NCBI GenBank assembly: GCA_001028025.1
Contig: LDAQ01000019.1
Span: 1 to 64,000, forward strand
Reading direction: 5' to 3'
DNA: 64,000 bases
Source of the DNA: Faecalicatena fissicatena
GTDB taxonomy: Bacteria; Bacillota; Clostridia; Lachnospirales; Lachnospiraceae
Position numbers and translations under genes: made by a program. How positions within the stretch are numbered: position 1 is the stretch's first letter; every line of letters begins with the position of its first letter. The notes under the pieces were generated by a model. The model worked only from the letters and a program-made list of their open reading frames with translations. It was not told the DNA's origin and did no database searches. Shown here piece after piece: positions 59,646 to 64,000 of the stretch.

Positions 59646-60797
59646 ATGTTAGGTAAAAGATGTTATCTGTGTGGAGGAAAATTATCGGAAGGATACTGTC
59701 AGGACTGTGGTCTGGATAATGCAAGGCGTGAAAGAAAAACTTACCGTCTGAATTACAGTGCGACCGAAAATCGGATCAAAAGCCGGGTAGAAGAAATTGA
59801 CACATGGGATCGCAGAAATCATGATGAGGATACTATAAAACAGGCGTCTTCAATGGCAAAACGAAAAAAGTCAGAGAAAACGGGGAATTATCATGAGGTT
59901 ACGGCAAGGCAGGAAGCCCGGAAGAGCGAACACCGAAATGATTATATGCATGGTTATATAAAACCAGCAATGAAAAAAAGAGCAGTGAACACGGTTCCCT
60001 TTTCCAAAAACCAGGGAAAAACAATTGGGGTTATTATAGTTGCAGTGATCGTTTTTATTGGTTTTATCGCTGACTTTTCAAAAGATGAATTCAACACTGT
60101 TAATACGGGAAGCGTGGAAGTTACCGAGCCATCAGATCCATATGAGTTTGTAACCAGGGAATTGTCTGATACTGGTGAACACTTTGAAAACATCCTGGAA
60201 CCGGGTTTGTATAAAGCGGGTGTTAACCTGCCGGAAGGCAGATATGAAATATATCTGGAAGAGGGACAGGGAGACGCTTACATAGATGATTATGAGAATT
60301 CTATTTATATGTGGCAGTACTTCGGTGATGATGAGACAGCCGGAGAGACGAAAGAATGGAACGACGTAAGACTCTATGAGGGGGCGGTTCTGGAAGTATC
60401 GGGCAATACGAGACTACTCGCCGTCACTGAAAACGGACAGACGGATACTATGGCAGCGGTTCAAAATCCACTGAAGGAAGAAGTGGCACTTACTCAGGGC
60501 AGAGAATTGATTGCAGGAAAGGACTTCCCCGCGGGTGTGTATGATTTCCATGCTATATCGGAATGGACCAGTATCAGCTACAGCATCCCGCTGAATACCG
60601 ACTATGAGGATGAAGAGTTAAACTTCATGAATAAAACCAAGTGGGTAACAGCCAATGCGATAGAGTCTGTTTTTCAGAATGTAGTACTACCGGAGGGCGC
60701 AGCCGTGTGCGCGGATGACGCTGATGCCAGAATGGTTCCAAGCCAGATGATTGAATCAGAGGACTACGAAACTTATTACGATGAGTACAGATATTAA
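59646..60797 (+). CDS. Zinc-ribbon membrane protein with duplicated extracellular domain
   Basis: A 383-residue protein of unknown function. The N-terminal zinc ribbon (CYLCGGKL then CQDCG, residues 6-21) and a charged linker precede one membrane segment (about 125-146). The outer part holds two related beta domains: LEPGLYKAGVNLPEGRYEIY and LIAGKDFPAGVYDFHAI share the pattern AG-x-D/N-(L/F)-P-x-G-x-Y. It interrupts the aspS-gatCAB operon and is bracketed by two GGGGTCAGACCCC palindromes, the right one overlapping its stop codon. Nothing in it suggests a role in tRNA amidation, so it is probably a passenger. Confidence 0.7.
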   Translation: MLGKRCYLCGGKLSEGYCQDCGLDNARRERKTYRLNYSATENRIKSRVEEIDTWDRRNHDEDTIKQASSMAKRKKSEKTGNYHEVTARQEARKSEHRNDYMHGYIKPAMKKRAVNTVPFSKNQGKTIGVIIVAVIVFIGFIADFSKDEFNTVNTGSVEVTEPSDPYEFVTRELSDTGEHFENILEPGLYKAGVNLPEGRYEIYLEEGQGDAYIDDYENSIYMWQYFGDDETAGETKEWNDVRLYEGAVLEVSGNTRLLAVTENGQTDTMAAVQNPLKEEVALTQGRELIAGKDFPAGVYDFHAISEWTSISYSIPLNTDYEDEELNFMNKTKWVTANAIESVFQNVVLPEGAAVCADDADARMVPSQMIESEDYETYYDEYRY

Positions 60798-60814
60798 AGG
60801 GGTCAGACCCCTTT
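60796..60814. repeat. GGGGTCAGACCCC palindrome, right of the zinc-ribbon gene
   Basis: AAAGGGGTCAGACCCCTTT (19 nt) followed by GCAGA; its first two bases belong to the stop codon of the zinc-ribbon gene. It ends just before the gatC ribosome binding site. Confidence 0.9.
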
Positions 60815-60832
60815 GCAGAAATGGAGGTTGTG

Positions 60833-61126
60833 ATGTGTAAAAAAGTTTCGGAAGAAACGATTGAGTATGTTGGCATTCTCGCCAAGCTGGAGCTGTCGGA
60901 GGCAGAGAAGGAGACGGCCAGGGAGGATATGGAGAAGATGCTGGATTATATTGATACATTGAATGAACTTGATACAAGTGGGATTGAACCAATGTCCCAT
61001 GTGTTCCCTGTAAATAATGTATTCCGTGAGGACGTGGTTACGAACGGTGACAGCAAAGAGGAGATTCTTGCAAATGCTCCCAAACGGAAGAATGACAGCT
61101 TTGAGGTTCCTAAGACAATCGTATAG
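60833..61126 (+). CDS. gatC: Asp-tRNA(Asn)/Glu-tRNA(Gln) amidotransferase subunit C
   Basis: A 97-residue small subunit that stabilises GatA-GatB. Family pattern VSEETIEYVGILAKLELSEAE, broken after YVGILAKL, and the MEKMLDYIDTLNELDTSGIEPMSHV region with NVFREDV and KRKNDSFEVPKTI are typical. ATG 60833 has GGAGG 5 nt upstream; the ATG at 60821 overlaps that site. gatA starts 13 bp downstream. Confidence 0.95.
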   Translation: MCKKVSEETIEYVGILAKLELSEAEKETAREDMEKMLDYIDTLNELDTSGIEPMSHVFPVNNVFREDVVTNGDSKEEILANAPKRKNDSFEVPKTIV

Positions 61127-61139
61127 GAGGACGCAGAAT

Positions 61140-62615
61140 ATGGATATATTAAGCCTTACAGCTCTTGAGCTGGGGAAAATGATAAAAGAAAGAGAACTTA
61201 CTGCAGAAGAGGCTGCCAGAGCAGCGCTTGAACGTGCAAAAGCTGCAGAGCTGGAGATTCACAGTTATGTAACATTGGATGAAGAGGGGGCGATGAGACA
61301 GGCGGCAGAGGTACAGAAACAGATTGAGACCGGTAATCTTACAGGGCCGCTGGCCGGAGTGCCGGTTGCGGTGAAAGATAATCTGTGTATCGAAGGGCAG
61401 CTTACGACTTGCAGCTCCAGAATTCTGTCTGATTTTAAACCGGTTTACACGGCGGAAGCGGTGATGAATCTGCAGAAAGCAGGTGCGGTGATCATCGGGA
61501 AAACGAATATGGATGAGTTTGCGATGGGCAGCACGACGGAGACCTCCTTTTATGGTCCTACTAAAAATCCCCACAACCCGGCCCATGTACCGGGCGGATC
61601 ATCAGGCGGTTCCTGTGCCGCTGTTGCGGCGCAGGAGTGCTGGTATGCATTGGGGTCAGATACCGGTGGTTCCATTCGACAGCCCAGCTCATTCTGCGGT
61701 GTGGTAGGGTTGAAACCGACCTACGGAACTGTTTCACGTTATGGCCTGATTGCCTATGGCTCCTCGCTTGATCAGATCGGACCTGTGGCAAAGGATGTAT
61801 CCGACTGTGCCGCGGTAATGGAGGCAATCGCTTCACACGATCCTAAGGACAGTACATCCGTGAAACGGAAGGATTATGATTTTTGCAGCGCTCTTGTGAA
61901 TGATGTGAAAGGACTGAAAATCGGCATCCCGGCGGACTATATGGGGGAAGGATTGGATAAAGAAGTAAAAGATGCGGTATTGAAGGCGGCAGATGTGCTG
62001 AAAGAAAGAGGAGCTGTTGTAGAAACCTTTGATCTCAGCCTAGTGCAATACGCCATCCCGGCATATTATGTCATAGCTTCTGCGGAGGCCAGCTCCAACC
62101 TGGAACGCTTCGACGGTGTAAAATACGGGTACCGTACACCAGACTATGACGGGCTTCACAATATGTACAAAAAGACGAGATCAGAAGGTTTCGGGGCAGA
62201 AGTAAAACGCAGAATCATGCTTGGCTCCTTCGTGTTGAGCTCAGGATATTACGATGCATATTATCTGAAAGCACTGCGCACAAAAGCATTGATAAAACAG
62301 GCATTTGACCGCGCATTTGAAAAATACGATGTGATTCTGGGACCGGCGGCTCCAACGACGGCACCGGAACTTGGAAAATCACTGAGTGATCCGCTTAAGA
62401 TGTATCTGGGCGATATTTATACGGTAGCAGTCAACCTTGCCGGCCTGCCCGGTATGTCTGTTCCAGTAGGAAAAGACAGCAGGGGACTGCCCATAGGCAT
62501 GCAGCTTATCGGAAGCTGCTTCCAGGAGAAAACGTTGCTGCGCACCGCATATGCATATGAATGTGCAACAGAGAAAATATATGAGACAGCGGCTGTGATT
62601 GGAAAGGCGGTGTAG
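61140..62615 (+). CDS. gatA: Asp-tRNA(Asn)/Glu-tRNA(Gln) amidotransferase subunit A
   Basis: Amidase-signature subunit of 491 residues that releases ammonia from glutamine (or asparagine). The Ser-cisSer-Lys triad is visible: Lys in VAVKDNL, cis-Ser in PGGSSGGSCAAVAA and nucleophile Ser in GSDTGGSIRQPSSFCG. ATG 61140 has TAGGAGG upstream; a longer in-frame reading starts inside gatC and lacks a site. It acts with GatB to turn Asp-tRNA(Asn) into Asn-tRNA(Asn), and with a non-discriminating GluRS, if one is present elsewhere, to make Gln-tRNA(Gln). Confidence 0.97.
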   Translation: MDILSLTALELGKMIKERELTAEEAARAALERAKAAELEIHSYVTLDEEGAMRQAAEVQKQIETGNLTGPLAGVPVAVKDNLCIEGQLTTCSSRILSDFKPVYTAEAVMNLQKAGAVIIGKTNMDEFAMGSTTETSFYGPTKNPHNPAHVPGGSSGGSCAAVAAQECWYALGSDTGGSIRQPSSFCGVVGLKPTYGTVSRYGLIAYGSSLDQIGPVAKDVSDCAAVMEAIASHDPKDSTSVKRKDYDFCSALVNDVKGLKIGIPADYMGEGLDKEVKDAVLKAADVLKERGAVVETFDLSLVQYAIPAYYVIASAEASSNLERFDGVKYGYRTPDYDGLHNMYKKTRSEGFGAEVKRRIMLGSFVLSSGYYDAYYLKALRTKALIKQAFDRAFEKYDVILGPAAPTTAPELGKSLSDPLKMYLGDIYTVAVNLAGLPGMSVPVGKDSRGLPIGMQLIGSCFQEKTLLRTAYAYECATEKIYETAAVIGKAV

Positions 62616-62618
62616 AGG

Positions 62619-64000
62619 ATGGCAAAGCAGTATGAGACAGTGATCGGACTGGAAGTCCACGTGGAGCTGGCGACAAAAACAAAAATCTTCTGTGGATGCA
62701 GCACGGAATTCGGCGGAGCCCCCAATACGCATACCTGCCCTGTATGTACTGGTATGCCGGGCTCTCTGCCTGTGCTGAATAAGCAGGTCGTAGAGTACGC
62801 TATGGCAATCGGGCTGGCTGCGAACTGTGAAATAACAAAAATATGCAAGTTTGACCGGAAAAACTATTTTTACCCTGATAACCCGCAGAATTATCAGATA
62901 TCACAGCTTTATCTTCCCATTGCCAGAAATGGATATATAGAAATAGAAAGCAGCACCGGCAGAAAGAAGGTACGCATCCATGAAATGCATATGGAGGAAG
63001 ATGCCGGAAAACTGGTTCACGATGAGTGGGATGATACTTCATTGGTAGATTACAACAGAAGCGGCGTCCCCCTTGTGGAAATTGTATCTGAGCCGGATAT
63101 GCGCTCTGCAGAAGACGTGATCAGTTACCTTGAAAAACTGCGTATGATGATTCAGTATCTGGGCGCATCCGACTGCAAGCTGCAGGAAGGCTCCATGAGG
63201 GCCGATGTCAATCTGTCTGTTCGGGAAGCCGGCAGTGAGGAACTGGGGACCAGAACAGAGATGAAGAACCTGAACTCTTTCAAAGCCATTGCAAGAGCGA
63301 TCGAAGCGGAACGTGAGCGGCAGATAGAGCTGCTGGAAGCAGGTAAGCCGGTGATTCAGGAGACGAGGCGCTGGGATGACAACAAGGAGCATTCCTACGC
63401 CATGCGTTCCAAAGAGGATGCAAAGGACTACAGATATTTTCCTGAGCCGGATCTGGTACCGATCGTCATCAGTGATGTATGGATCGCGGACATCAAAGCC
63501 AGACAGCCCGAACTTCGTTCCGAAAAACTGGAGCGCTACAAAAAAGAATTTGACATACCGCAGTACGATGCAGAAATCATCACAGAGTCCAAGAAAATGG
63601 CGGATATCTTTGAGGCTGCAGCCTCTGTCTGTGGAAAACCCAAGAAAGTTTCCAACTGGCTGATGGTAGAAACGCTCCGTCTGCTCAAAGAGAACAGTAT
63701 GGAACCTGAGGATATCAGATTCTCCCCCGAAAATCTTGCAAAGTTGGTAAATCTCACCGAGGCCGGGACAATCAACAGTTCCGTAGCCAAAGAAGTCTTC
63801 GAAAAAATATTCGCTGAAAATATTGATCCCGAGACATACGTGGAAAAAAACGGCTTGAAAACAATCAATGACGAAGGAGCTTTGAAAACAGTCATAGACA
63901 AAGTGGTCAAAGACAATCCAAAGTCTGTCGAAGATTATAAAAGCGGGAAAGAAAAGGCAATAGGATACCTGGTCGGACAGAGCATGAAAGCAATGAAAGG
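62619..64000 (+). CDS. gatB: Asp-tRNA(Asn)/Glu-tRNA(Gln) amidotransferase subunit B, cut by window end
   Basis: GatB binds the mischarged tRNA, phosphorylates its side chain and adds ammonia delivered from GatA. 460 codons are visible without a stop; the family length of about 475-480 means only the last few codons are missing. Motifs are YETVIGLEVHVELAT, the zinc cysteines in FCGCSTEF and TCPVCTGMPGSLPVLN, YYPDNPQNYQIS-like YFYPDNPQNYQIS, RADVNLSVR and EMKNLNSF, and the C-terminal YqeY/tail domain with VSNWLM and IGYLVGQSMKA. The start at 62619 lies 3 bp after the gatA stop, with GTAGAGG just upstream. Confidence 0.97.
   Translation, partial: MAKQYETVIGLEVHVELATKTKIFCGCSTEFGGAPNTHTCPVCTGMPGSLPVLNKQVVEYAMAIGLAANCEITKICKFDRKNYFYPDNPQNYQISQLYLPIARNGYIEIESSTGRKKVRIHEMHMEEDAGKLVHDEWDDTSLVDYNRSGVPLVEIVSEPDMRSAEDVISYLEKLRMMIQYLGASDCKLQEGSMRADVNLSVREAGSEELGTRTEMKNLNSFKAIARAIEAERERQIELLEAGKPVIQETRRWDDNKEHSYAMRSKEDAKDYRYFPEPDLVPIVISDVWIADIKARQPELRSEKLERYKKEFDIPQYDAEIITESKKMADIFEAAASVCGKPKKVSNWLMVETLRLLKENSMEPEDIRFSPENLAKLVNLTEAGTINSSVAKEVFEKIFAENIDPETYVEKNGLKTINDEGALKTVIDKVVKDNPKSVEDYKSGKEKAIGYLVGQSMKAMK

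Overview
The window looks like a chromosomal segment of a spore-forming, low-to-mid GC Clostridia, most likely Lachnospiraceae. The reasons are an alpha/beta-type small acid-soluble spore protein, AddAB recombination helicase-nuclease, YesM/YesN-type two-component systems paired with CUT1 sugar ABC transporters that lack their own ATPase, a T-box leader, a non-discriminating AspRS followed by GatCAB, and Gram-positive ribosome binding sites. I cannot name the genus. No rRNA, tRNA, transposase, prophage or CRISPR array is visible.

Layout. (1) 1-6.3 kb, resistance and stress: a MecA-like penicillin-binding protein behind a promoter with a BlaI-like operator, a probable type I toxin-antitoxin locus, a Crp/Fnr-type regulator next to thioredoxin with a Crp-like site between them, an 800 bp gene-free stretch of long nested palindromes, and a leftward Lsa-type ABC-F ribosomal protection gene with an upstream ORF overlapping a terminator. 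(2) 6.7-19.9 kb, glycan locus 1: sensor kinase, AraC-type response regulator, sugar-binding lipoprotein, two permeases, a UroD-like protein, a GHL6-type hydrolase and a GH38 alpha-mannosidase, closed by a hairpin. (3) 20.1-28.4 kb: a DUF5131 protein, addB-addA and a DUF1294 protein. (4) 28.4-34.3 kb: an AraC/GyrI-like regulator, a Cys-rich unknown, a MATE transporter, then a PadR-DUF1700-DUF4097-PspC envelope module behind a consensus promoter and a 17-bp-period box array. (5) 34.6-50.3 kb, glycan locus 2: GH42, an unassigned GH106-like enzyme, GH95, a second sugar ABC transporter, a second kinase/regulator pair and GH127. The start sites of its two transcription units share a repeated TGTGAA box. 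(6) 50.5-57.7 kb: SASP, a WecG/TagA-like protein, a YitT protein, a CdaR-like regulator, FtsE-FtsX, an M23 hydrolase and an S41 protease. (7) 57.8-64 kb: a T-box with an Asn (and overlapping Glu) specifier, aspS, a zinc-ribbon membrane protein flanked by GGGGTCAGACCCC palindromes, gatC, gatA and gatB (cut by the window end).

How it fits together: each glycan locus should sense a sugar or oligosaccharide at the membrane, induce a binding-protein importer and break down the imported oligosaccharide in the cytoplasm, since the hydrolases have no signal peptides. The last operon makes Asp-tRNA(Asn) and amidates it, under feedback from uncharged tRNA. The most interesting signals lie between genes: the BlaI-like operator, the toxin/antisense pair, the ABC-F leader, the nested palindromes near 4 kb, the 17-bp box array and the palindrome-flanked passenger gene inside the transamidation operon.
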